8,709 bases of DNA from Desulfofustis sp. (lineage in GTDB: Bacteria; Desulfobacterota; Desulfobulbia; Desulfobulbales; Desulfocapsaceae). Each line of letters starts with the position of its first letter. Within the stretch, counting starts at the first letter, position 1. Shown piece by piece: positions 1-7,052 of this stretch. The notes under the pieces were generated by a model that was not told where the DNA came from, did not search any database, and saw only the letters and a program-made list of their open reading frames with translations. The stretch spans positions 1-8,709 of the forward strand of contig JAQYVS010000079.1 in assembly GCA_030145365.1 (NCBI GenBank), in the 5' to 3' direction. The position numbers and the translations under genes are program-made.

Positions 1-155
1 ATTTTCTCAGAATTAAGCGGCGCAACAGCATTAAGGACATGGTGCAGCATTGGACGGTAAAAGACCTTGTGAAGCACTTTAGCCTTTGTTGATTTCATCC
101 GTGTCCCTTTGCCGGCGGCAAGAACGATACTAGCTAATGGTCGGTGTCTGCTCAT
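1..155 (-). CDS. glmU: GlmU-like nucleotidyltransferase, N-terminal part only (gene runs off left edge)
   Basis: The visible 51 codons begin MSRHRPLASIVLAAGKGTRM and continue with KVLHKV and a PMLHHVL segment. The LAAGKGTRMKS...KVLH pattern is the nucleotide-binding loop of the GlmU-type pyrophosphorylase domain, which makes UDP-GlcNAc from UTP and GlcNAc-1-phosphate in the cytoplasm for cell-wall precursors. R19 and K25/K28 sit where the catalytic and phosphate-contacting residues of the family lie. The C-terminal acetyltransferase domain cannot be seen, so a single-domain UDP-sugar pyrophosphorylase of the same fold is possible; that would also suit a galactose locus that needs UDP-sugars. 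The ATG at 155-153 is chosen because it places the loop at the usual distance from the N-terminus, but no good Shine-Dalgarno sequence precedes it. The gene is co-directional with the permease gene, with 123 nt between them. Confidence 0.75.
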   Translation of the reverse strand, partial: MSRHRPLASIVLAAGKGTRMKSTKAKVLHKVFYRPMLHHVLNAVAPLNSEK

Positions 156-203
156 AATGTATCTATGAAAATGTGTCGTGTTGATAGCGGGGATTTTGGG
201 ACG

Positions 204-232
204 AGCGTATCCTGTCAACGTACTTCTGTCAA
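204..232 (-). promoter_or_regulatory. Possible sigma70-type promoter for the glmU-like gene
   Basis: On the minus strand a perfect TTGACA (232-227) is followed after 17 bp by TACGCT (209-204), a weak -10 with 3 of 6 consensus bases. Transcription would start near 197, about 40 nt before the ATG at 155. This would give the glmU-like gene its own expression apart from the sugar operon, as expected for a housekeeping function. The weak -10 keeps confidence low. Confidence 0.35.
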
Positions 233-278
233 TGGGATTGACATAGATAGCTCGGACGGGTGGTGATCTTCTCAGGTG

Positions 279-1103
279 TTATCCTTTTACCGATCCAGCA
301 AGCAGGCCGCGGATAAAATAGCGACCGAGTATGATATAGAGCATGAGTACCGGCAGCGCTGCCAGTATTGAACCGGCCATCGGCAGGTTCCAGCTGACCG
401 CCTGCCCGCCTGCAAGCTGGGCAAGTCCAACGGTAATTGGATTTGAGGTATGTCTGGTCAGGCAGATACCCCAGAGGAACTCGTTCCAAACCTGGGTGAA
501 CTGCCACAGGCTGGTGACCACAAAACCTGGAATCGACAGGGGGAAGATGATTCTCGTGTAAATGGAGAAGAAACCGGCGCCATCGAGGGTGGCTGACTCC
601 ATCAGCGAGTCCGGGATCTGGGCGTAAAAATTTCTGAAAATGAGTGAAGTGATCGGCAGTCCGTATACCACGTGGGCCAGGACCAGGCCAGGTAATCCGC
701 CGTATAGATTGATGGCTTTCAAAGTCTGAAACAACGGGATCAGGATAACCTGGTAAGGGATAAACATACCGAATAGAAACAGGGTGAAAACAATCTCACT
801 GCCGGGAAATTTCCATTTTGAGAAGACATAGCCGTTGAGTGAACCGAGTACTGTTGAGAAAAAGGTTGCACTGACCGTTAGAATAAGAGAGTTAACGATA
901 TTGGGTTTCAGGAGTGTAAGTGCCTCTGAAAAACTGCTGAAATTAACTTCCGGGGGCAGTTGCCAGGATTGCGGCAGGCTGATATCACCCGGATATTTCA
1001 ACGAGGTGATTAAGGTCAGGTGCACCGGAAGGAGATAGGCTATGGCCAAAAGAATCAGCACCGAATACAAGGCTATTTGGGCAAAGGGCAGTTTGATTGT
1101 CAT
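279..1103 (-). CDS. ABC sugar transporter permease, MalG/GtsC type
   Basis: This 274-residue inner-membrane protein is the second permease subunit of a CUT1-family (carbohydrate uptake) ABC importer and pairs with the larger permease encoded just upstream. About six hydrophobic segments are visible, near residues 10-33, 70-92, 104-124, 135-157, 190-210 and 243-263. The cytoplasmic EAA loop that docks on the ATPase is at about 169-188 (ESATLDGAGFFSIYTRIIFP), with the conserved acidic residue, the DGA core and the closing FP in place. Its length is normal for MalG-type subunits. The start ATG overlaps the stop of the upstream permease by one base (TAATG), so the two are probably translationally coupled. 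The substrate cannot be read from this subunit; the flanking galK and galT argue for galactose or a galactose-containing sugar. Confidence 0.93.
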   Translation of the reverse strand: MTIKLPFAQIALYSVLILLAIAYLLPVHLTLITSLKYPGDISLPQSWQLPPEVNFSSFSEALTLLKPNIVNSLILTVSATFFSTVLGSLNGYVFSKWKFPGSEIVFTLFLFGMFIPYQVILIPLFQTLKAINLYGGLPGLVLAHVVYGLPITSLIFRNFYAQIPDSLMESATLDGAGFFSIYTRIIFPLSIPGFVVTSLWQFTQVWNEFLWGICLTRHTSNPITVGLAQLAGGQAVSWNLPMAGSILAALPVLMLYIILGRYFIRGLLAGSVKG

Positions 1104-2215
1104 TACCGCACCCTCCTTTGCCGATAACTGCTGATCAGATAAGGAATAATAAAGGTTGCGGCGATCAGAAATAGAACGATGGCTATGGCAGCGCCTTTGG
1201 CAAAATCATTGGCTCTGAAGGTTGTCAGATACATGTTCAGTGCTGGATGGCCTGTTTCCGCATTGTCGGGCCCGGTCATCGCGAAGATCAGATCGAACAT
1301 CTTCAGGGAGATGTGAGATAAAATGATAACCGCACTGATGGTAATCGGTTTGAGCATCGGCAGGGCGATGTGCCGATAATAGTTTAGAGTCGTTGCCCCG
1401 TCGAGCATCGAAGCATCTCTGAGGTCCTGCGAGATACCGGTAAATCCGGCAAGATAGAGGGCCATTGTATAGCCGGAATATTGCCAGACCGTGGCCATGA
1501 TGATTCCCAGAGTGGCCAGATTAAAACCGTGTATTTCTTCCATGAACAGCGCTTTCGGCAGGATATCTCCTGCCAGCCAGCTGAACAGGCCGATAAAGAT
1601 TCCAGGTAGCAGATAGCGTTTGATCGATCTATCCGGGGCTTGCCTGACGATAAAGAGTCCACACAAAATCAATATAAAAGAGACGATGTATAGTCCGACC
1701 TGGATCAGATTCTGCCAATTAAACTGGAGAACGGAATTGGTGCTGGACAGCCACCTGAAACCCAGTGGTTCAAATCCGGCATAGGTCGGCAGTATATTTA
1801 CCCCGCCCTGGGGAGCCAGCATCCAGCGCCAGATAGTACCGGTAACGATAAATGATAACGACATTGGATAGAGGAAGACTGTTCTGAAAATCGCCTCCCC
1901 CCGTGGTTTGTTGTCAAGCAGAATAGCTATGAATATTCCGGTGCCGATGGCTCCGGCTAAAAGCATCACTGAATAAAAAACCGCATTGACCAGATCCTGG
2001 CGAAAACCTCCCCCGAGAAAACTGGTGAAAAGATCTTTGTAATTAGTCAGCCCTGCGAAGTTGCGAATAGGATTTTCAGCCAGGGCCCCCACTCCCCCCC
2101 AATCAGTCAGGGAGAGCCAGAAGGTGTTGCCAATAAAGCCGTAAACAAATATTGCAATCAGGATGATTGACGGCAATAGTGTTAGAAAAGCTTTAATCCG
2201 GTCTTTATTCAGCAT
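1103..2215 (-). CDS. ABC sugar transporter permease, MalF/GtsB type, with an extra hydrophobic insertion
   Basis: This 370-residue inner-membrane protein is the first permease subunit of the CUT1 importer. Recognisable family segments are the LYPMSLSFIVTGTIWRWML region (about 115-133), the VWQYSGY...LYLAGF segment (about 243-258) and the EAA loop RDASMLDGATTLNYYRHIALP at about 266-286. GtsB/glucose-type permeases are usually near 300 residues. Here about 70 extra residues lie between the third and fourth core helices (about 160-232), and they contain two further hydrophobic stretches (about 170-190 and 202-220), so eight helices are likely instead of six. The start ATG at 2215 has only a weak ribosome-binding site and follows a strong RNA hairpin, which suggests lower expression than the binding protein upstream. 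The stop overlaps the next permease start by one base. Confidence 0.92.
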   Translation of the reverse strand: MLNKDRIKAFLTLLPSIILIAIFVYGFIGNTFWLSLTDWGGVGALAENPIRNFAGLTNYKDLFTSFLGGGFRQDLVNAVFYSVMLLAGAIGTGIFIAILLDNKPRGEAIFRTVFLYPMSLSFIVTGTIWRWMLAPQGGVNILPTYAGFEPLGFRWLSSTNSVLQFNWQNLIQVGLYIVSFILILCGLFIVRQAPDRSIKRYLLPGIFIGLFSWLAGDILPKALFMEEIHGFNLATLGIIMATVWQYSGYTMALYLAGFTGISQDLRDASMLDGATTLNYYRHIALPMLKPITISAVIILSHISLKMFDLIFAMTGPDNAETGHPALNMYLTTFRANDFAKGAAIAIVLFLIAATFIIPYLISSYRQRRVR

Positions 2216-2230
2216 GATAACCGTCGGGGT

Positions 2231-2264
2231 TGATCCCGAACCGGCTCTCGCCGGATCGGGATCA
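2231..2264 (-). repeat. Strong intergenic RNA hairpin with GAGA tetraloop between binding-protein and permease genes
   Basis: An almost perfect inverted repeat fills the 62-nt gap. The outer arms TGATCCCGA (2231-2239) and TCGGGATCA (2256-2264) pair over 9 bp. After one mismatch, inner arms CCGGC (2241-2245) and GCCGG (2250-2254) pair over 5 bp. On the transcript strand the loop reads GAGA, a GNRA tetraloop, which points to function as RNA. No U-tract follows, so it is not a standard intrinsic terminator. By analogy with malE-malF type intergenic hairpins, it may protect the upstream binding-protein mRNA from 3' decay and lower permease output. The structure is seen in the sequence; the role is inferred. 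Confidence 0.8.
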
Positions 2265-2277
2265 GGGTTATTAAGCG

Positions 2278-3537
2278 TTATTTACTGATTCCGTTTTTAA
2301 CTGCGATCTGCTGTGCAGCTTTGCCTGCTGCAGCAGCATCGCCGGACTTCAGAAACATTTCCATGACCGAAGCAAAATCGTTCATGAAACCTTCGTTAGC
2401 AGTAACGCCATGGGCCAGCGAGCCGACAATGCGATCTTTGCCGAAGTCGGCCGAAGCTGATTTGGCATAGTCGTTATATTTTGACAGATCGCTGTCGGTG
2501 CGGGCTGAGATGGAACCCTTGAGCGGGTTAAACGCATCACTGCCTTCCTGGCTGCCAAGTATTGAGAGCCAAGCCAGGACATTGTCGCGATTCGGAGCAC
2601 CTTTCGGCAGACCGAAAGAGTCAGCCAGGAACATGAATTCCCCGCCGGTTCCAGGTGAGGCTGCCCAGCCAAAACCGCTTCCCGGGGCAAGCTTTTTGGT
2701 TGTACTCATATAACCTGCCGCCCAGTCGCCCATCACATTAAATGCCGCCCGTCCGTCAACTACCATATCGTTAGCCTGCTGCCAGGAGAGTGATGAAGCG
2801 TCATCGTTGGTATATTCGAGGACTTTACCGAATAATTCCCAGGCTTTTACACCTTCGGCACTGTCAAAGGCAAGTTTGCCGGCCCAGAGAGCATCCCAAT
2901 TGTCAGGACCGACTGCGGCCAGGGCAACTGATTCCCACAAGTGATTCGCGGTCCAGTTTTGTGCCAGAGCCAGTGGAACGATTCCTTGTTCCTTGAGTTT
3001 CGGAGCAACTGCAAAGAAATCATCCCAGCTTGTTGGAGCCTTGATTCCCCATTTCTCAAGATTTGCCGGAATGTACCAGACAACGTTTGAGCGATGAATG
3101 TTAACCGGTACTGACCAGATTCCTGAATCGGTGCCGATCAGTTTAACCAGTCCTTCAGGGAAGGAATTCATCCATCCCTGCTCCTTGAACAGAAAGGTGA
3201 GGTCTTCCATACGATCGGCTTGTACCCAAGTACCGATGAGTTCCTGTCCTGCATGCACCTGGAAGCTGTCCGGCGGCTCGCCGCCGAGCATTCTGGTTTT
3301 CAGTACTGCCTTGGCGTTAACGCCCGACCCGCCTGTCACCGTAGCATTGATCAGTTCGACTTTAGGGTTTTGCTTCTTGTACAGATCGATCAGTGCCTGA
3401 AGTGCAGGGCCTTCATCACCGGCCCACCAGGAAAAGATCTCAAGCTGCCCCGACAGGTCTTTGGCCTGGGTCGGACCGCTGACGAACATGAGCATCGCAG
3501 CCATGGCAATGCACGCCGTTACAATTGTTTTCTTCAT
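2278..3537 (-). CDS. ABC transporter sugar-binding protein (periplasmic, GtsA-like family 1 extracellular solute-binding protein)
   Basis: This 419-residue protein captures sugar in the periplasm and delivers it to the permease pair encoded downstream. Residues 1-25 form a Sec signal peptide: a KK-containing n-region, a hydrophobic core from about 5 to 20 and a TQA-KD cleavage site. No lipobox cysteine is present, so a soluble periplasmic protein is expected. The mature start (LEIFSWWAGDEGPALQALID) and the later GGEPPDSFQVHAG and RAAFNVMGDWAAGYM segments match the glucose/galactose-type binding proteins of the CUT1 group. The surface Trp residues (W37, W38 and others) are typical of sugar stacking. 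A strong AGGAGG (3549-3544) lies 6 nt before the ATG, the best ribosome-binding site in the operon, consistent with the excess of binding protein these systems need. Galactose as ligand is inferred from the neighbouring genes; glucose is the main alternative. Confidence 0.93.
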   Translation of the reverse strand: MKKTIVTACIAMAAMLMFVSGPTQAKDLSGQLEIFSWWAGDEGPALQALIDLYKKQNPKVELINATVTGGSGVNAKAVLKTRMLGGEPPDSFQVHAGQELIGTWVQADRMEDLTFLFKEQGWMNSFPEGLVKLIGTDSGIWSVPVNIHRSNVVWYIPANLEKWGIKAPTSWDDFFAVAPKLKEQGIVPLALAQNWTANHLWESVALAAVGPDNWDALWAGKLAFDSAEGVKAWELFGKVLEYTNDDASSLSWQQANDMVVDGRAAFNVMGDWAAGYMSTTKKLAPGSGFGWAASPGTGGEFMFLADSFGLPKGAPNRDNVLAWLSILGSQEGSDAFNPLKGSISARTDSDLSKYNDYAKSASADFGKDRIVGSLAHGVTANEGFMNDFASVMEMFLKSGDAAAAGKAAQQIAVKNGISK

Positions 3538-3543
3538 GGTTTT

Positions 3544-3549
3544 CCTCCT
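3544..3549 (-). promoter_or_regulatory. Strong Shine-Dalgarno site of the binding-protein gene
   Basis: AGGAGG on the minus strand ends 6 nt before the ATG at 3537. It is the only full-consensus ribosome-binding site among the minus-strand genes. Together with the flanking hairpins, it suggests that this subunit is made in excess over the other transporter parts. Confidence 0.8.
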
Positions 3550-3564
3550 CTTAGTTGGTTAGGA

Positions 3565-3582
3565 CAGTCCCGTATGGGACTG
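3565..3582 (-). repeat. Short perfect hairpin upstream of the binding-protein gene
   Basis: CAGTCCC (3565-3571) and GGGACTG (3576-3582) form a 7-bp perfect stem with a 4-nt loop in the 58-nt gap between the ATPase and binding-protein genes. It ends 15 nt before the Shine-Dalgarno site. No U-run follows, so it is not a clear terminator. It could be a processing or stabilising 5' hairpin for the binding-protein message. The structure is clear; the function is inferred. Confidence 0.6.
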
Positions 3583-3595
3583 CATGATCCATCAA

Positions 3596-4684
3596 TTAAC
3601 GGATAGCCTGTTCGGTTTCTGGATCAAACAACAACAGGTTTTCCATATTGAAGCCAAGATTCATCGTTTCACCGGGACGGGCAGCTACTCGCCCTTCCAG
3701 TTCTGCGATGAAACTAGCGCCACCCATAGAAAATTCTAATATTGACTGACTGCCGACAATTTCCGAGACAATTATTTCTCCCTCCACAAGCCATTGTACA
3801 GGCAGGTTTTCCAAGGTCCCTTCTCTTTTTATTGAGTCCGGTCTGATACCTGCCAAAACCTCATCCCCGTCTTTACACGACTCAGGTAATGTGATAGGAA
3901 ATTGACAGCCATTAAAGCTGATTGAATCTCCACCGTCATCACGATGTACTATTGCCGCTATAATATTTATTGGCGGATTTCCGATAAACCCGGCAACGAA
4001 TTTGTTGTCCGGTTCTTCATACACCTCTATCGGAGTCCCAACTTGTTGAATATAGCCGTCTTTCAGGATTACAATTCGATCGGCCAGGGTCATTGCCTCG
4101 ATCTGATCGTGGGTCACATAAATGGTTGTGGTTTTCATCTGCAGATGCATTTTTTTTAATTCCATTCGCATCTGCGTTCTGAGCTGGGCATCGAGATTCG
4201 AGAGTGGTTCGTCAAATAAAAAGACGCTGGGATTTCTGACGATTGCCCGTCCCATGGCTACGCGCTGACGTTGACCTCCGGAGAGTTCCGAAGGCTTCCG
4301 ATGCAGATAGGGGGTTAACTCTAGGATGTCGGCTGCTTCTCTGACCTTGTTTTCTATCTCGGTTTTTGGCATTTTGGCCATTTTAAGGCTAAAGGCCATA
4401 TTGGCATGCACCGTCATATGGGGATACAGGGCGTAATTCTGAAAGACCATGGCCACATTCCGATCTTTGGGGGCAACCTTGTTAACCGATTGGTTGTTGA
4501 TTTGGATTTCACCGCCACTGATAGATTCCAACCCGGCAATCATCCTTAAAATGGTTGATTTTCCACAGCCCGAGGGACCAACCAGAACGATAAATTCATT
4601 GTCGCTGATGCTGAGATTTGCCCCATGGACGACTTGAGTTGAGCCGAACTTTTTGCTGACATCTTTTAATTCAACCTGGGCCAT
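3596..4684 (-). CDS. ABC sugar transporter ATP-binding protein, MalK/UgpC/MsmK type
   Basis: This 362-residue cytoplasmic ATPase powers the importer as a homodimer bound to the EAA loops of the two permeases. All nucleotide-binding motifs are intact: Walker A GPSGCGKST (36-44), Q-loop glutamine in MVFQNYALYPHMTV (Q82), signature LSGGQ (134-138), Walker B FLFDEP with D158 and catalytic E159, D-loop SNLD (162-165) and switch histidine in YVTHDQ (H192). Residues from about 240 onward form the C-terminal regulatory TOBE/OB domain, with the typical GIRPDSI segment. Overall length is normal for the family. Such subunits often serve several sugar transporters, so the family alone does not fix the substrate. 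A GGAG sequence lies 6 nt upstream of the ATG, and 42 nt separate the gene from the regulator gene before it. Confidence 0.95.
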   Translation of the reverse strand: MAQVELKDVSKKFGSTQVVHGANLSISDNEFIVLVGPSGCGKSTILRMIAGLESISGGEIQINNQSVNKVAPKDRNVAMVFQNYALYPHMTVHANMAFSLKMAKMPKTEIENKVREAADILELTPYLHRKPSELSGGQRQRVAMGRAIVRNPSVFLFDEPLSNLDAQLRTQMRMELKKMHLQMKTTTIYVTHDQIEAMTLADRIVILKDGYIQQVGTPIEVYEEPDNKFVAGFIGNPPINIIAAIVHRDDGGDSISFNGCQFPITLPESCKDGDEVLAGIRPDSIKREGTLENLPVQWLVEGEIIVSEIVGSQSILEFSMGGASFIAELEGRVAARPGETMNLGFNMENLLLFDPETEQAIR

Positions 4685-4726
4685 AGAGTTCTCCAGAAAT
4701 TCAAATTATGGGCTGTTTCAACGCAG

Positions 4727-5731
4727 TCAAGTTGACTCTCTGATCACGAGTCTGGTGTCCAGCATGACCGTTTTTTCCTGCACGGGCGACTTGCCGCTGA
4801 GTATTTCGAGTAATAGGGTTGCCGCTGTTTTACCCATCTCATACGCCGGTTGATGCACCGTGGTAAGTGCGGGCCTGACCAGGCTGGCATTTGGATTGTC
4901 GGAAAATCCCACTATCCCGATCTGCTCGGGGATTTTGATCCGGTGATACTGTAAATACAGAAAAGCCCCCAGTGCCACCGGATCATTTATCGCAAAGAGT
5001 CCATCGGGCATTTCATCGAGTTTCATTAATTGCTCGGCTCCCCTGCGTCCATCTTCTTCGTGATACCCCCCGGCAATAATATATTCGGGCCGGATGGGCA
5101 ACCCGTGATCTCTGAGTGCGGCTTCGTATCCCTCTCTTCTCTTTCTTCCCACATACAACGCATTTGAACCGGTCAGGTGGGCGATGCGTTTCCTGCCCGT
5201 TTCAATCAGGTGGGTTACGGCCTGGTAGGCGCCGTTGAAATCATCGACAATAACTTTACTTACTTTAAGCTCTTCGACCACTCGATCAAACAAAATAATT
5301 GGTAAACCCTGACGAATGACATTTTTTAAATGGCTGAAATCAATTGTTTCCTGAGAGGTTGAAACGAGCATCCCGGCCACCCGATTTGCGGCAAGAGCTC
5401 TCGTGTTAATAGTTTCGCGTTCAAAGGTGTCGTTGCTCTGGCACACCATAATGGTAAATCCGGCTTCGTAAGCCACATCTTCAATTCCACTGATAACGGT
5501 GGAAAAGAAGGTGTTGCGAATTTCAGGTACTATAACGCCGATATTGTTTGAACGCTTGTTTTGCAGGCTCTGGGCAATAAGGTTGGGCTGATAATTGGTT
5601 TTGCTGGCAATTGCCCGCACCCGGTCCTTGGTTTTTTTACTGATATCAGGGTGATCCCGTAAGGCTCTCGAGACGGTGGAGGCGGAAATGTTGAGCCGTT
5701 TAGCAAGATCGTTGATAGTGATATGTCTCAT
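4727..5731 (-). CDS. LacI/GalR-family transcriptional repressor of the operon
   Basis: This 334-residue regulator has the family's standard layout. A DNA-binding helix-turn-helix lies at residues 4-23 (ITINDLAKRLNISASTVSRA), and a hinge helix PNLIAQSLQ at 49-57 has L56 at the minor-groove leucine-lever position. From about 62 a periplasmic-binding-protein-like effector domain follows, with the characteristic segments FAINDPVALGA, IGIVGFSDNP and LTTVHQPAYEMG. The STVSRAL recognition helix and the hinge predict an operator with a central CG, and two such sites lie at the head of this operon (8147-8171). The gene is seven nucleotides downstream of galK in the same operon, so it would be autoregulated. 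The inducer is probably galactose or a derivative, by context. An AGGA about 10 nt upstream of the ATG supports the start. Confidence 0.93.
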   Translation of the reverse strand: MRHITINDLAKRLNISASTVSRALRDHPDISKKTKDRVRAIASKTNYQPNLIAQSLQNKRSNNIGVIVPEIRNTFFSTVISGIEDVAYEAGFTIMVCQSNDTFERETINTRALAANRVAGMLVSTSQETIDFSHLKNVIRQGLPIILFDRVVEELKVSKVIVDDFNGAYQAVTHLIETGRKRIAHLTGSNALYVGRKRREGYEAALRDHGLPIRPEYIIAGGYHEEDGRRGAEQLMKLDEMPDGLFAINDPVALGAFLYLQYHRIKIPEQIGIVGFSDNPNASLVRPALTTVHQPAYEMGKTAATLLLEILSGKSPVQEKTVMLDTRLVIREST

Positions 5732-5738
5732 CGTTTCT

Positions 5739-7052
5739 TCAATCCTGTGTACCAGGAACTATCCAGCCGTGTTCAGCAAAACTGCAGATTCCAGGTCTGC
5801 CAATTCTGATTGGAATGACCGCGTCTCTGCCAAATATCTGCTCCATAAATTGGCGATAGGCTGCAAACGATTCATTGGCAATGTAGGCCTGCACTGTACC
5901 AGCGAAGCCACCCCCATGTACCCGGCAGACAGCTTCCGGAAAATAGTGATCACTTAAAGATCTGGCCAGCAGAATACCCTGTTCACGGGTATTGGTTGAG
6001 GAAGCGCAATTTTGTAGAAGCTTGCAGGATGATTCGCCGGATTGTTTCACAAGTTCCAGAAAATAGGTGAAATTATTATCCTGCAGAGCTCTTACCTGGA
6101 GGGCGGCTCGCTGATCTTCGCAAATAAAATGCATTAATCTCAAAACCGCCCGATCTCCGGCAACGTCTCTCAGCTTGTCTATATTATTCAGAAGGTCGTC
6201 AGGAGAAAGCCCCCGAGCCTTGTCTTTGCCCAGCACTTTTGTACACATCTCGATTTCTGCTGGAATACTGGAATAATCAGGAGTCAAGGCGATATGGCTG
6301 CCTCCGGTATCAATGATAACCAATTGGTACCCGGAACTATCAAATGCTGCAGTGATCCTGGTAATATCGGGCTTGTCCGGGTTTTGAAAATCAATGCCGA
6401 GGGTTGAGCCCACGGAACTGCTGAGCTGATCCATCAGGCCGCACGGTTTGCCGAAAAATTTATTCTCTGCAGTCCTTGCATCGTGAGCCAGTTGAACCGG
6501 GTCCGATACCATGCCTTCATAGAGAAAGGCGAAAATTCCTCCAACCAGAACCGAGAACGCCGCCGAAGAGCTGAGGCCCGTGCCCGGCGTACAGGTGGAA
6601 TGAACCACAGCACTGAAGCCGCCGATTGATCTGCCCTGGTTTCTTCTGGCTGCTGCAACTCCTCGAATAAGTGCATGCGGCGTACCCTGTTCTTCGGGTT
6701 GGGCAGTGAGCTGTTCCAACTCAACCCTGATTGGCTCCGAATATTCGGCAGAAAAGAGTGTGACAGACAAATCATCGGTAGGGGTCGCTAAGGCCAGACA
6801 ATCAAGGTCAACTGCACTTGCCAGGACTCTTCCATTATTGTGATCGGTATGGTTGCCTCCGAGCTCTGTTCGTCCCGGCGCACTGACCAGTATAAACTGA
6901 TCCCCGGATACGTGTTTTTTCCCCTCATCAAGTAACTTCAGGTAACGTTTTTTCTGAACGTCAATACCGGTTTTTCCAGAGAGTTGGATGAGCCCGGTAT
7001 CTGCCTGTCCCCGGTTAAGCCGGTTAATGAGCTCGTTAATGGGGCAACTCAT
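5739..7052 (-). CDS. galK: Galactokinase (GHMP kinase family), variant sugar-binding motif
   Basis: This cytoplasmic enzyme phosphorylates alpha-D-galactose with ATP to galactose-1-phosphate, the first committed Leloir step. The product is 437 residues, longer than the ~380-390 of common bacterial GalK, with about 40 extra residues before motif 1. The galactokinase signature appears as APGRTELGGNHTDHNNG (58-74), followed by the ATP-binding GLSSSAAF (159-166), CGLMDQ with the catalytic Asp (D208), and HGGGFAGTVQ (379-388). The catalytic Arg is R61. In common galactokinases the first motif reads GR-NLIGEHTDYN; here the Glu before His is replaced by Asn (N67). To my recollection this GGNHTDH form occurs in a divergent galactokinase group common in Clostridia and Spirochaetes. 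The start ATG overlaps the galT stop by 4 nt (ATGA), so the pair is likely translationally coupled. Confidence 0.93.
   Translation of the reverse strand: MSCPINELINRLNRGQADTGLIQLSGKTGIDVQKKRYLKLLDEGKKHVSGDQFILVSAPGRTELGGNHTDHNNGRVLASAVDLDCLALATPTDDLSVTLFSAEYSEPIRVELEQLTAQPEEQGTPHALIRGVAAARRNQGRSIGGFSAVVHSTCTPGTGLSSSAAFSVLVGGIFAFLYEGMVSDPVQLAHDARTAENKFFGKPCGLMDQLSSSVGSTLGIDFQNPDKPDITRITAAFDSSGYQLVIIDTGGSHIALTPDYSSIPAEIEMCTKVLGKDKARGLSPDDLLNNIDKLRDVAGDRAVLRLMHFICEDQRAALQVRALQDNNFTYFLELVKQSGESSCKLLQNCASSTNTREQGILLARSLSDHYFPEAVCRVHGGGFAGTVQAYIANESFAAYRQFMEQIFGRDAVIPIRIGRPGICSFAEHGWIVPGTQD

Noticed and set aside
227..243. TGTCAA/TTGACA inverted repeat as a terminator of the operon
   Set aside because: The stem is only 6 bp, AT-rich and without a U-tract. 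One arm is better read as the -35 of a possible leftward promoter.
2231..2264. Intrinsic terminator after the binding-protein gene
   Set aside because: The hairpin is strong but is followed by a GC-containing stretch without a U-run, and the permeases needed for the transporter lie downstream.
3220..3606. 128-codon open frame on the plus strand
   Set aside because: It lies antisense across the start of the binding-protein gene, has no recognisable motifs or ribosome-binding site, and the opposite strand encodes a clear family member.
6434..6775. 113-codon minus-strand open frame
   Set aside because: It is a frame-shifted shadow inside galK, whose motifs on both sides are continuous in the main frame.
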